Source of the DNA: Flavobacteriaceae bacterium UBA1682
Lineage (GTDB): Bacteria; Bacteroidota; Bacteroidia; Flavobacteriales; Flavobacteriaceae
Length of the DNA: 32,331 nt
Direction: 5' to 3'
Assembly (NCBI GenBank): GCA_002320285.1
Contig: DCKE01000005.1
Span: 489,521 to 521,851, forward strand
A program made the position numbers and the translations under genes. Shown in pieces: positions 16,533 to 27,200 of this stretch. The notes under the pieces were generated by a model that searched no databases, was not told where the DNA came from, and saw only the letters and a list, made by a program, of their open reading frames with translations. Numbering within the stretch: position 1 is the stretch's first letter; the number at the start of each line of letters is the position of its first letter.

Positions 16533-17093
16533 ATGTCACAACGTTATTCTATTGTTTTCCAACCCTCATCAGAGATTGTGGATCTTATTCAAGAGATGAA
16601 ATCCGAGCTAGCTGACACCATCGGCTGGTATGCCAGTCGACATGCCATGGCCCATATTACGATACAGGAGTTCGTGGTCAACGATAAGAAAATCGAAGTG
16701 ATCAAACGGCAATTGGAACGTTGTTGCGATCGTCTTTTACCCGTTGAAGTGCGCTTTGACCGCTTTGATACCTATCCCAATGGCGCCTTTTTTATCAAAC
16801 CCGATTTATTATCTCTGCCTGTTCTGTCTCAAATAATGAAACAGGTTCAGCACGCTGTTCCCACACCGAATACCCATCGCGGAACCGATCCGCATTTGAC
16901 TATAGCACGGAAACTCAGTTACGAGAAAATTTTAATTGCCCACGAGTTATTTAATGAAATCGATTTAGGTTTTAGCTTCGATAAGATCGCTTTACGTCAG
17001 TTCAACCCTACCAAAAAGCAGTTTGAAATCATAGCCGTATACCCATTCTTAAGTCAACCCGATTCACAGTCGATTCAAGGAAGTTTATTTTAG
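16533..17093 (+). CDS. 2H phosphoesterase (2'-5' RNA ligase/LigT-like)
   Basis: A 186-residue cytoplasmic protein of the 2H phosphoesterase superfamily. Two H-x-T motifs mark the active site: H41-I-T43 in AHITIQEF and H121-L-T123 in DPHLTIARK. Family members open 2',3'-cyclic phosphates or process 2'-5' linked RNA; the true substrate here is unknown. Length is typical. It lies 84 bases after the barrel gene on the same strand. TATCTTTA at 16497-16504 is a weak promoter candidate, so it may be transcribed separately. A rho-independent terminator follows at once. Confidence 0.9.
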   Translation: MSQRYSIVFQPSSEIVDLIQEMKSELADTIGWYASRHAMAHITIQEFVVNDKKIEVIKRQLERCCDRLLPVEVRFDRFDTYPNGAFFIKPDLLSLPVLSQIMKQVQHAVPTPNTHRGTDPHLTIARKLSYEKILIAHELFNEIDLGFSFDKIALRQFNPTKKQFEIIAVYPFLSQPDSQSIQGSLF

Positions 17094-17100
17094 ATCCAAC

Positions 17101-17131
17101 AAAGGGAAACTGATTGAGCATCCCTTTTTTT
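17101..17131 (+). terminator. Rho-independent terminator after the 2H phosphoesterase gene
   Basis: AAAGGGA (17101-17107) and TCCCTTT (17121-17127) form a 7-bp stem with a 13-base loop, followed by a T-run to 17131. It lies between convergent genes. Confidence 0.7.
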
Positions 17132-17150
17132 GATCTTTTTACAGTAAAAC

Positions 17151-17984
17151 TTATAAGACGATAAATTCGCATCTTCTATTTTCGAGATGCCTCCCCTCAG
17201 AACAATTGACTCCAGGAGGACAATCATTAATCGGTTGCGTTTTGCCATAATCCTTAGTTATAATACGACTCGGGCTAATTTTTCCCTGTTGGATGATCCA
17301 ATCAGCAGTACGATTTGCTCGCCGTTCGGCCGACCAATTGTTGTAACCAATCGATCCTCTAGAATCGGCATGTGCACGAACCTCAATTTTCATTGCTGGA
17401 TTTGCTCGCAGTATTTCAATAATGCCATTTAATTCCTTAATGTTATTCTCATTTAGGTAAGAACTATTAAAGTCGAAATAAATAGGATCTAGTCTTACCT
17501 CTTTACTACCACTACCTCTTATTGCTCCAGCGCCTTTAGCCTCTTTTAACGCTGTAACATCGATCACTTCAATCACATCTTTGACACCTCGCACTTCAAT
17601 GAGCTCTTTTGGCTTGCCTGCGCCATTATTAGCCTTATAACCGTTGGCAAGTGAATACAAACCAAAGTTCATACGGCTCGTCGGGTTGCCATTAGAAAAC
17701 TTAACCGCCACTTCTGCAGCAGTATAACCTTGCGCCTCGGCTTTTACGCGATAGGAGTTATCAATACCCTCTAATTCAAAAAAATAGAAACCTTGACTAT
17801 TAACAGGTGATATAGCGACACTATTGTGATCCTGGTCATATAAGGTGGTGGTTACTGTAGTTAAATCAGCTTTTGTATGCAGATCATATACTTTTCCAGT
17901 AACTATTTTTAATTCCTCTTGTGAATAAACACTATTACTCCCAATTAGTAATAAAAATATAAGATATTTAGTAATATTTTCCAT
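17151..17984 (-). CDS. OmpA-family protein with carboxypeptidase-regulatory-like domain
   Basis: A 277-residue exported protein (signal to about residue 21, NSVYS). A carboxypeptidase-regulatory-type beta-sandwich (about 27-110, with NSQGFYFFEL and YRVKAEAQGY) precedes an OmpA peptidoglycan-binding domain (about 165-277). The domain starts with DPIYFDFNSSYL. D207 in HADSRG and R222 in AERRA occupy the peptidoglycan-contact positions. A two-cysteine insert (C255, C261) matches one in the larger OmpA protein nearby, so the two are paralogues. It has its own promoter-like box (18008-18015). The terminator at 18277-18312 separates it from the adhesin operon. It may assist that system or simply stabilise the envelope. 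Confidence 0.9.
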   Translation of the reverse strand: MENITKYLIFLLLIGSNSVYSQEELKIVTGKVYDLHTKADLTTVTTTLYDQDHNSVAISPVNSQGFYFFELEGIDNSYRVKAEAQGYTAAEVAVKFSNGNPTSRMNFGLYSLANGYKANNGAGKPKELIEVRGVKDVIEVIDVTALKEAKGAGAIRGSGSKEVRLDPIYFDFNSSYLNENNIKELNGIIEILRANPAMKIEVRAHADSRGSIGYNNWSAERRANRTADWIIQQGKISPSRIITKDYGKTQPINDCPPGVNCSEGRHLENRRCEFIVL

Positions 17985-18007
17985 TTGTAGTGATTTATAT
18001 ATTTACT

Positions 18008-18015
18008 CAAAGTTA
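18008..18015 (-). promoter_or_regulatory. -7 box of the small OmpA-family gene
   Basis: TAACTTTG on the minus strand is an exact TAnnTTTG match, 24 bases before the ATG at 17984. No clear TTG element lies at the expected distance. Confidence 0.45.
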
Positions 18016-18276
18016 AAAAAATTAAATCACTTCATATCTACATGACTACTACCAATAGCGGGTTTTAACTACTTTGACATTATCGCTATAATGTTAAGCA
18101 TTTCAATATCAATATTTTAAATTTTGCCTTCAAATTTTAAATAAAAATCAATCTGATGCAAAAAATAGCACACTATAAGTCAAGGAGTTACCCCTTTTAT
18201 GGATTCCAAAAAATTATAAAAACAGCACTATAAGTCCAATTTGATTAAAACCTCTAAAGTTCCCTATAGTTTTGCA

Positions 18277-18312
18277 TAAAAAAAGGGGTCAGCACCAAAA
18301 GTACTGACCCCT
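18277..18312 (-). terminator. Terminator of the adhesin-SprF-PorE-like operon
   Basis: AGGGGTCAG (18284-18292) and CTGACCCCT (18304-18312) form a perfect 9-bp stem with an 11-base loop. The left A-run becomes a U-tract on the minus strand. It lies 44 bases beyond the last operon gene. Confidence 0.9.
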
Positions 18313-18355
18313 AATAATTTAAATCAAGCAATATAATGATTGCTCTACTGGATAC

Positions 18356-20308
18356 TTATAAATTCACAATAATAAATTCTGACCTACGGTTGGCTTGGTG
18401 TTCTTCTTCAGTACACTTCACACCGTCTGCACATTGGTTGGTCAATTGGCGTTCGCCATATCCTTTCCAAGTTAAACGGGAACTGTTAATACCATTTTTG
18501 ATCAACCATGCTGCTGTAGATTTAGCGCGACGCTCCGATAAATCATCATTGTATTTATGAGAAGCACGACTATCTGTATGAGAGCGCACATCCACTTTCA
18601 TCTCAGGATATTCTTCCATTACTGCAAGAACTTTGGCCAATTCCATTGCTGCATCAGGACGAATATTGTGTTTATCCAAATCAAAATAAATAGGATTTAG
18701 GTTTAACACTTTAAACAAGTCATCTCCTTTTTTCAAAGGGATTTTGGTGCGTTCCAAAACAATAGTAATTTCTGTTACACCCGTTTCATTAGGCAGGGAA
18801 ACCACTTCTTCTTTCACAGTATATTCTGGAGCTTCCGCTTTAACGCGGTAGCTGGTTCCACAATTGTAAGCGGTATCGAACAGGTATTGGCTGTTGGAAT
18901 CCATCTTGCTCGTCTTAGCTTTGTCCGTGTAATCCATCTGATACAAATTTAAAGTTGCATTAGAAATGATATTACGTGTTTTAGCATCCACCACAGTAAC
19001 TTTTAGATTTTGAACACACTCCAAAACCAAAGCACGATTTTCAACAAAAGCATAGATATCATCGTTTCCAATTCCCTCTGCTCTATTACTTGAAAAGAAA
19101 CCGCGTTTTGTGGTTTTATTAATGATATATCCGAAATCGTCAGCACTGCTGTTTACAGCTGCTCCAATATTTTGAACATCAGAGAAACTTCCATCCGATT
19201 TGATTTTGGTAGCATAGACGTCTAATCCTCCCATTCCTGGTCGGCCATCCGTTGCAAAATACAATTCATCATCAGAACTTACAAATGGAAAAGATTCTCT
19301 ACCATCTGTATTGATTGAAGCTCCTAAATTCTCAGGTGTTCCAAATCCATTAGATGTAATCGCAATACGCCAGATATCAGATTGACCGAAACCTCCTGGG
19401 CGATCCGACACAAAATACATCATATCTTCAGCCGAATTTAATACCGGATGAGCGGTGCTAAATTGGTTGCTGTTAAACGGCAATTCGACGATATCAGACC
19501 ATTTATCGTTCTTTAATACCGCGCGATAAATTTTTAATAAGGTCGTTTTCTTACTATCCATACGACGAACCCCATCATAGTTGTTACGCGTAAAATACAT
19601 CGTTTGACCATCTTTGGTGATCACTGGAGTAGACTCATTGAATTTGGTCGTAATTTGACGACTAAACTTCTTTGCCTTAGCCAATGTACCGTCTTCTTGA
19701 ACATCTGCAACGTAGATATTAGTAAAAGCGTGGTCTGTCCAAGTATGAACACGTTTTGTGAAATTACTTGTATCACGAGACGTGGTAAACAATACTTGAT
19801 TGTTATAAAAACTACTGCCGTAGTCTGCATAACTGGTATTGATTTTAGCATCTTGAATATCATATCTACCGGAATTGCGTGTAATTTCGGCTTGATAATC
19901 TTTATCTGCTTGAATAATTTTCGCTCTGTTTGACTCGTTATTCTTCGTTGCGAATTTCTTTAGATATACCTTAGCCTCTGCTTCATTTCCTACATTCTTT
20001 AAGGTTTGAGCATAACGGTAATAGTATTCCGATTCTATTTCATCATTAGAAAAGTCTGTAAACAATTGGCTATACCACTTGTTAGCTTGAGCATATTGAG
20101 CGTTGAAATAATTGGCATTACCCAGATTTTTCAAGATACTCGTATTAACATGTCCGCGTTTAGCGATGTTCTCATAAATTTTGATGGCATCGATATAAGC
20201 TAGTTTATCGTAGTTTTTATCACCTCGTGACAAACCTACTTGCGCTTGGGCGTTGTGATTCATTAACACTAACAAACAAACGCATAAGGAGCTGATGATT
20301 TTTTTCAT
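18356..20308 (-). CDS. PorE-like periplasmic protein: TPR, beta-propeller, OmpA domain
   Basis: A 650-residue exported protein (signal to about residue 22, NAQA). Domains in order: TPR-like helices (about 25-140); a PD40/WD40-like propeller (about 155-425) with FTTSRD, MYFTRN, MYFVSDRPGG and LYFATDGRPG blades; a carboxypeptidase-regulatory-like domain (about 432-520); and an OmpA peptidoglycan-binding domain (about 536-650). In the last, D579 (SHTDS) and R594 (SERRA) are the expected peptidoglycan contacts. This is the order described for PorE of Porphyromonas gingivalis, a T9SS-associated protein. PorE is a lipoprotein; this protein has no lipobox. It follows the PorP/SprF gene by 11 bases, as last gene of the adhesin operon. 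It probably ties the export partner or adhesin to the cell wall. Confidence 0.88.
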   Translation of the reverse strand: MKKIISSLCVCLLVLMNHNAQAQVGLSRGDKNYDKLAYIDAIKIYENIAKRGHVNTSILKNLGNANYFNAQYAQANKWYSQLFTDFSNDEIESEYYYRYAQTLKNVGNEAEAKVYLKKFATKNNESNRAKIIQADKDYQAEITRNSGRYDIQDAKINTSYADYGSSFYNNQVLFTTSRDTSNFTKRVHTWTDHAFTNIYVADVQEDGTLAKAKKFSRQITTKFNESTPVITKDGQTMYFTRNNYDGVRRMDSKKTTLLKIYRAVLKNDKWSDIVELPFNSNQFSTAHPVLNSAEDMMYFVSDRPGGFGQSDIWRIAITSNGFGTPENLGASINTDGRESFPFVSSDDELYFATDGRPGMGGLDVYATKIKSDGSFSDVQNIGAAVNSSADDFGYIINKTTKRGFFSSNRAEGIGNDDIYAFVENRALVLECVQNLKVTVVDAKTRNIISNATLNLYQMDYTDKAKTSKMDSNSQYLFDTAYNCGTSYRVKAEAPEYTVKEEVVSLPNETGVTEITIVLERTKIPLKKGDDLFKVLNLNPIYFDLDKHNIRPDAAMELAKVLAVMEEYPEMKVDVRSHTDSRASHKYNDDLSERRAKSTAAWLIKNGINSSRLTWKGYGERQLTNQCADGVKCTEEEHQANRRSEFIIVNL

Positions 20309-20319
20309 GGTCTGTTGTT

Positions 20320-21252
20320 TTAGAAGAATCTTGGTGAGTTGATACGCTTGTACTTGTTGAAGAGTTCAAAACGCATAAACACCTCATGAGATCCTGAGTT
20401 ATAATGAGCTAATTTGGTTGTTTCGGCATCGTAAGAATATCCGATCATCAATCCATCCGTAATTTGGAATCCGGCCAAAGCACTCCATGCCGCATCATAA
20501 CGGTAAGCTACTCCAAGCGTAAACTTTTCGTTGAGCAAGAAGTTACCGCTGATATCCGCTTGTAAAGGCGCGCCTTGTACTGCTTTTAACATGATAGCAG
20601 GCTTAAATTTCAAATTTGGATTTAAGTCAAAAACATGACCTCCCGTTAAATAGAAATGCATTTTTTGCTGCATCGTAGCATAAACATTGTCATCAAAACG
20701 TTCGGTTTCCAAGAAGTTTGGAACCGACAATCCGATATAGCTCTTTTGAGTATGGTAGTAAATACCGGCACCCACATTAGGACTAAATTGGTTGTTGATA
20801 TCTTGGCTGAACATAGCATCATTTGGATTGTATACATTCAAATCACTATAACGAACGTCTAACAGATTCATCGATCCTTTTACCCCAAAAGACAGTTTAT
20901 GATCACGATCTCCTAAATCGATGGTATAGGACACGTCTACCGAGATGGTATTATCTCTCATCACTCCAATTTGGTCGTTGATAAAAGACACTCCTAAACC
21001 CAATTTACTATTATTGATAGGTGTATTGATCGAGAACGAATTTGTTTTCGGCGCACCATCTAATCCTACCCACTGTTCGCGGTGTAAACCGAAAACACTC
21101 ATCACTCCACGTGAACCAGCATAAGCCGGATTGATGTTGATGGTATTGTACATATAATGGGTGAATTGAGAATCTTGTTGGGCGTGCATTGCTGCACTGC
21201 CCATTAACAAGATTCCACAAAACGTACTCTTAATTGTTTTATGAATTTTCAT
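20320..21252 (-). CDS. PorP/SprF family outer-membrane protein
   Basis: A 310-residue protein with a signal peptide (cleavage near residue 24, MHA) and a predicted outer-membrane barrel. The family hallmark NPAYAGSRG is at 41-49, just after QFTHYMYNTINI. Strand-rich sequence continues to the end (EVFMRFELFN). PorP/SprF proteins work with the type IX system. SprF-like members are needed for export of particular cargos with a type B (CHU_C) C-terminal domain. The upstream gene, ten bases away, encodes just such a giant protein, so this is very probably its dedicated partner. The PorE-like gene follows after 11 bases. The family call is secure; the partner assignment is inference from context. 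Confidence 0.93.
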   Translation of the reverse strand: MKIHKTIKSTFCGILLMGSAAMHAQQDSQFTHYMYNTININPAYAGSRGVMSVFGLHREQWVGLDGAPKTNSFSINTPINNSKLGLGVSFINDQIGVMRDNTISVDVSYTIDLGDRDHKLSFGVKGSMNLLDVRYSDLNVYNPNDAMFSQDINNQFSPNVGAGIYYHTQKSYIGLSVPNFLETERFDDNVYATMQQKMHFYLTGGHVFDLNPNLKFKPAIMLKAVQGAPLQADISGNFLLNEKFTLGVAYRYDAAWSALAGFQITDGLMIGYSYDAETTKLAHYNSGSHEVFMRFELFNKYKRINSPRFF

Positions 21253-21262
21253 CGCTTACAAA

Positions 21263-24200
21263 TTAATTAGATTCTAAATGAATGTATCCAGATTGCTTCA
21301 TGTGTTCAGATTGACCATTTCCAACATTATAATCGTATTGAACGATATAGAAATAAGTACCTGTAGGAAGTTTCTCTTCTTTACTTACCACATCTTTCGC
21401 ATTAGCAAAACCTCTGAAGACATTTCCGTTTGTGTTATAGTTTGTTGTACTATAAACCAGACGTCCCCAACGGTTATAGATCTCAACCGTATTACCAGGA
21501 TAGCAATTCAAACCTTTCAACACTAGTGCATCGTTATTGCCATCTCCATTTGCAGAAACTGCGTTGTAGATTTCAATTTCACATGATAAATGTACGGTTT
21601 GCGTATAAATCGATTCATTTCCACAGCTATCTGTAGCAGTCCAAGTTCTCAGTAAACTGTATTTGTTTTCACAATCACCTTGTACTTTTTCTTCATTAAA
21701 TGCAACCGTCACTTTTCCACAATTATCTGTAGCCGTAATTACTGGTGCATCTTTTAAGTCTTCACATTTCATGAAAACTACCGCTGCTGGTAATGGATCT
21801 ACAAATACTGGAGCTGTGGTATCCTGAATAGTAATGGTCTGTACGTGAGTTTTTGCGTTTCCACAAGCATCCGTAGCTGTCCAAGTTCTCACTAATTGGT
21901 AATTGTTTTCACAATTTCCATTCACACGCTGTTCTGTAAAGCTCACTTCCGCCGTTCCACATAAATCCGTTGCGTTTAATATAGCCGCATCAGGAATTGT
22001 AGCTGAACATTCTAAAGTGATGTCTTTTGGAAGGTTTGTAGTAAATACAGGAGCGGTTTTATCTACAATTGTAAACGTAGCCGTAGTTGTACTCACATTT
22101 CCACAAGAATCTTTTACTGTAAAAGTAACTTTAGTACTTCCTGTTGATCCGCACGCTTTATCCAAACCTTTGAAATCATTAGTCCATACAAAATCAGCTG
22201 AACAAGCATTAACAGCAACAGCACCGGCATGAGTATTTAACCAAGCAGCTAAATCATTAGCATTACCACTTCCGTCGCAATCTACTGTTAAATCTTTGGC
22301 CTGAACTTCAAATTGAGGTCCTGTCGTATTTTCTGTTGTAAACGTAGCCTGTTTAGAAACACTATTTCCACAAGCATCCGTTGCGATAAAATTAACCGTG
22401 ATCGCTTTTGTTTTTCCACAAAGATTGTTGGTTTCCACAACAACATGAGTCCAAGTCACTGCGCTACAAGCATCAGTTACCACTGCTCCTCCCTGATTAT
22501 CGATCCAAGCGTTATACTGGTCAAGATTACCTTTTCCATCACATTCTACGACTTCATTTTGTGGTGAAGTTGTCATTACAGGTGCTTTCGTATCGATGAT
22601 CGTAAAGACCGCTGTAGTTGATACTTTGTTTCCACAAGCATCTGTCGCAGTAAAAGTAACCTCAGCATTTCCTGTTGCTCCACAAGCTTTATTTAAACTG
22701 GTATAGTCGTTCGTCCAAGTTACAGCACTACAACTATCTGTTGCATTCGCTCCACCTTGACTAGCTAACCAAGCTTGTAACTCTGTATTATTACCAGAAC
22801 CATCACACTCTACCGTTTTGTTTTGTGCTGTTTTAGTAATTACAGGAGCTGTTTTATCTTCAATGGTGAAAGTCGCTTTTGTTGTAATCGTATTACCACA
22901 AGCATCAGTTGCAGTAAACGTTACTAAAGCACTTCCCGTAGATCCACAAGCAGCAGTTAAACTCACATAATCGTTTGTCCAGCTTACTGAACTACACGTA
23001 TCTGTCGCTTTTGCGCCACCGCGGTTGATCAACCAATTGTTTAAAGCTTCTGTCGTATTTGTACCACAAGAAACCGTTAAGTTTTGAGCTTCTTTAGTCA
23101 ATGTCGGTGCTACCGTATCTACGATACGAACTGTCGCAATGGTAGTGGTTGTATTTCCACATGAATCCGTAGCTGTAAACACCACTTCCGCATTACCTGT
23201 TGCTCCACAAGCCGCAGTTAAGCCTTTATAATTATGAGACCAAGTTACGGTTCCACAAGCTTCTGTTGCTGTTGCACCTCCATGGTTATTTAACCAAGTC
23301 GCAATACGATCGTTTCCACTAGTTCCACATTCCATTGTTAGGTCTGTAGCAGCAGTAGTCATGATTGGTCCTGTAGTATCTGCAATGGTAAAACTAGCTT
23401 GTTTTGTCGTTGCATTTCCACAAGCATCTGTCACTACAAAATTAACCGTAGTCACTTTTGTTTTACCGCATAGATTACTAGTATCTACAATATTATGACT
23501 CCAAGTCAATTGTGTACTACAAGCATCTTCGGCTACAGCTCCAGCATGACTGTTTAACCAAGTGTTAAACGCATCCTGATTACCAGCACCGTCACATTCT
23601 ACTACTCCATCTTTAGGTAAAGTCGTCATTACTGGCGCTTTCGTATCTACTATAGTGAAAGTAGCCGTCGTTTTAACGAGATTTCCACAAGCATCTGTCG
23701 CAGTAAAAGTCACTATAACACTTCCGGTTTCACCACAAGACTTTGCAAGACTTGTATAGTCGTTGGTCCAGGTTAAATCACTACAACTATCTGTTGCTGT
23801 AGCACCACCGTTTGCAGCTAACCAAGCCGTTAATTCTGTTGTATTTCCAGAACCGTCGCACTCTACTGTTTTGTTTTGTGCTTTCTTAATCATTACCGGT
23901 GCCGTTTTATCTTCAACGCTGTAAGTTGCTTTGGTCACTACTTCATTTCCACAAGCATCTGTTGCTGTAAAAGTTACTAAAGCGCTTCCAGTTGCCCCAC
24001 AAGCCGTTGTTGTTAAAGCGGTGAAATCATGTTTCCAAGTAACGGCTCCACAATTATCTTGTGCTTTTGCACCTCCATGACTAATCAACCAATTATTTAA
24101 GGTTACCGCAGTATCTGCACCACAAGAAACCGTTAGGTCTTGTGCTTCTTTTACCATGGTCGGTGCTATGGTATCCACTACTTTTACCGTTGCAGTCGTT

Positions 24201-27200
24201 TCCGTTTTATTACCACAGGAATCTGTAGCAGTAAACGTTACAATTGCACTTCCCGTAGTTCCACAAGCCGCAGTCAATCCGTTATAGTTATGTGACCAAG
24301 TAATGGTTCCACAATTGTCGGTTGACACAGCTCCACCATGGTTGTTCAACCACGCGTTTAAAGCATCTACTGAAGCGCCGCATTCGATTGTCAAATCTTT
24401 TGCAAGCGTTTCCATTATTGGAGCAGTAGTATCTTTAATAATAAACACTCCTTGTTTGATCGTTTTATTTCCAAACGCATCTTTGGCAATGAAATCAACG
24501 ATTACCGTACCTGCTTTTCCACAAGTTGTATTGGTATCTTCGATCAAGTATGACCAAGTAACCGCACCACATGCGTCAGTAGCCACTGCATCTGCATGGC
24601 TATCTAACCAAGCTTGAAACTCAACAAGGTTTCCTTTACCGTCGCATTCCACTGTTTTATTTTGAGGTAGAACAGTAAATACTGGAGCGGTATTGTCTAC
24701 AATAGTATACGTAGCTGTTGTAGATACCGTGTTTCCACAAGCATCCGTAGCAACAAACGTAACCTCTGCAGTACCCGTATCACCTCCTGAGAAGGTGCTG
24801 AAATTATTAACCCAAGTTACTTCACTACAGGTTTCCGCAACAATTGCTCCACCGTGGCTTAATAACCAGATATCCAATGCAGCTCTATAATTACCTCCGT
24901 CGCACTCTACAATTTTATTTTGTGCTTCTTTAATAATTTTTGGTGCAATTTTATTTTCAATTTTTAAAGTAGCTGTTGTAGTAGCTTCATTTCCACAAGC
25001 ATCTGTTGCTGTAAAAGTCACTAATGCAGTTCCGGTTACCCCACAAGTTCTTGTAGTCAAACCGATGTAGTTATGCTTCCATGTAACCGCACCACAATTA
25101 TCTTGCGCCACTGCATGACCACTACTAATCAACCAATTTTTAATAGCATCTTCCATACCCGGTCCACAATCAATGGTCAGGTTTTGTGCTTGTTTCACAA
25201 TTACTGGTGGTGTTTTATCCTCCACTTTCACCGTTGCTTGAGTAGTACTTTTGTTGCCACAAGAATCTGTTGCAGTAAAAGTCACTAATGCACTTCCTGT
25301 GTTTCCACAAGCCGCAGTCAAGCCATTATAATCATGAGTCCACGTAATGGTTCCACAATTATCACTAGAAATAGCACCTCCGTGATTGTTTAACCAAGCA
25401 TTTAAAGCATCTACTTCTGCACCACATTCAATCGTCAGGTTTTTAGCCTCCTTATCAATTATTGGTGCTGTAGTATCTTTAATGATGAAAACCGCCTGTT
25501 TGAAAGTTTTATTTCCACAAGAATCCGCAGCAATAAAATCAACAATAATAGTACCTGCTTTACCACAAGTTGTATTGGTATCTTCAATCAAGTAAGTCCA
25601 AGTAACTGCACCACAATTGTCCGTTGCTGTTGCTCCAGCATGATTAGCCAACCAAGCGTTAAACTCAGCTAGATTTCCATTTCCGTCACATTCAACAGTT
25701 TTGTTTACTGGGGCTACCGTAATAACAGGAGCGGTCGTATCTACAACAGCAAAAGTAGCTGTAGTTTTTGACGCATTTCCACAAGCATCTGTCGCAGTAA
25801 AAACAACCGTTGCTATTTTTGAACCCGCACAAGCACCTGCAGTCCATGTTGTAAAATTGTGTGTCCAAGTCACGGTGCTACATCCATCAGTCGCCGTTGC
25901 ACCTCCGTGCTCAGCCAACCATTTGTTTAGCGCTACCGTTTGATCTGTACCATCACATTCTACTGTTTTGTCAGTAGCTTGCAAGCTAATTGTAGGTGGC
26001 GTTTTGTCTTCCACTTTGAATACAGCTGTAGTAGAAACTTTATTTCCACAAGCATCAGTAGCTGTAAACGTTACGGTAGCGGATTGAGTCCCGACACAAG
26101 CACCTGCAGTTAATGCGGTATAATTGTGAGTCCAAGTTACTGCACTGCAAGCATCTGTTGCTACAGCACCACCGTGACTATTTAACCAATTATTTAATGC
26201 TGTCGCTGTATTAGTTCCACATTCAACCGATAAGTTAGCAGCTGGAATATTTAATACCGGAGCAGTAAGATCTTTTATCGAGATCGTTTGTGTACAAGTT
26301 TCTACATTTCCACTAGCATCTGTAACCGTAAAAGTTCTTGTAAAAGTTCTTAAACCTGCTACACAATTTGAAATTGCAGAATCTGCGTATTCGTAAGTAG
26401 TATTTCCACAAGCTGTAACTACAGTTGGAATACCGGTTACCGATGGATCATAACTAGTACCACATAATACTTCTACATTAGCAGGACAAGCAATCTGTAG
26501 TGTACAGCAAACCGGAGGAATTCCAGTGATCGTCAGTGGAGTACAAAGGCTCGCATTTTCAAAAGTAACATCATAAGGTTTACCGATGTCAATACTTTCT
26601 GAAGTCCAAACATTTCCATTGAAAACACCTGGTGCTCCTGTACCCGTTGCAATATAAGGAGCTGTACCATTTAAGGTTACAAACATCTTATACGACTTCT
26701 GATCTACTGAACAGGCGAATTCGATATTCGTTGCTTTTAAGTTATTTGATTTCAATAAAACTTTTATCGCAGCCAAATTACTTTTACACAATCCTCCAGC
26801 AATAAATCTATTAACTACATAATAGGTTCTATCGTGAATCAATTGGGTCGTAATTGGTAGTTGAGCAACTTCCGCAAGCGCATCCAATTCGTTTTCATAC
26901 CATGATAAGTAATACCCATTCGAAAACGAGATATCCGCTAAAGTTGGCTGACCACCTCCTACTAGTGGACTACAGATCTCACGAGTTTGTTGTGGAGGAT
27001 TAATCATCAACATATTATCAATTGGCAATACCATTGGTATTTCATCTTCAATCAAAACTTGATCAATTCCATTTGGACAAGACAAGTTTGGATTAACACA
27101 GGTAGGAACTGCAATATTCTGGAAAATCGAAACTTTAACGTCTCCAAAATTGTGTTCACAAGATAAAGTAGTATCGTCATTCGCTGTATATTTCAACGGT

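Larger units (their letters stand above)
17985..18355. other. Intergenic region with promoter, direct repeats and terminator
   Basis: 371 bases between the two OmpA-family genes. It holds the -7 box of the downstream gene, two exact copies of CACTATAAGTC (18171-18181 and 18226-18236, 55 bases apart), and the operon terminator at 18277-18312. No reading frame is supported. Confidence 0.6.

Noticed and set aside
22037..26245. Regularly spaced repeats as a possible CRISPR array
   Set aside because: The period (~264 bases) and divergence fit protein modules in one open frame, not short identical repeats with spacers.
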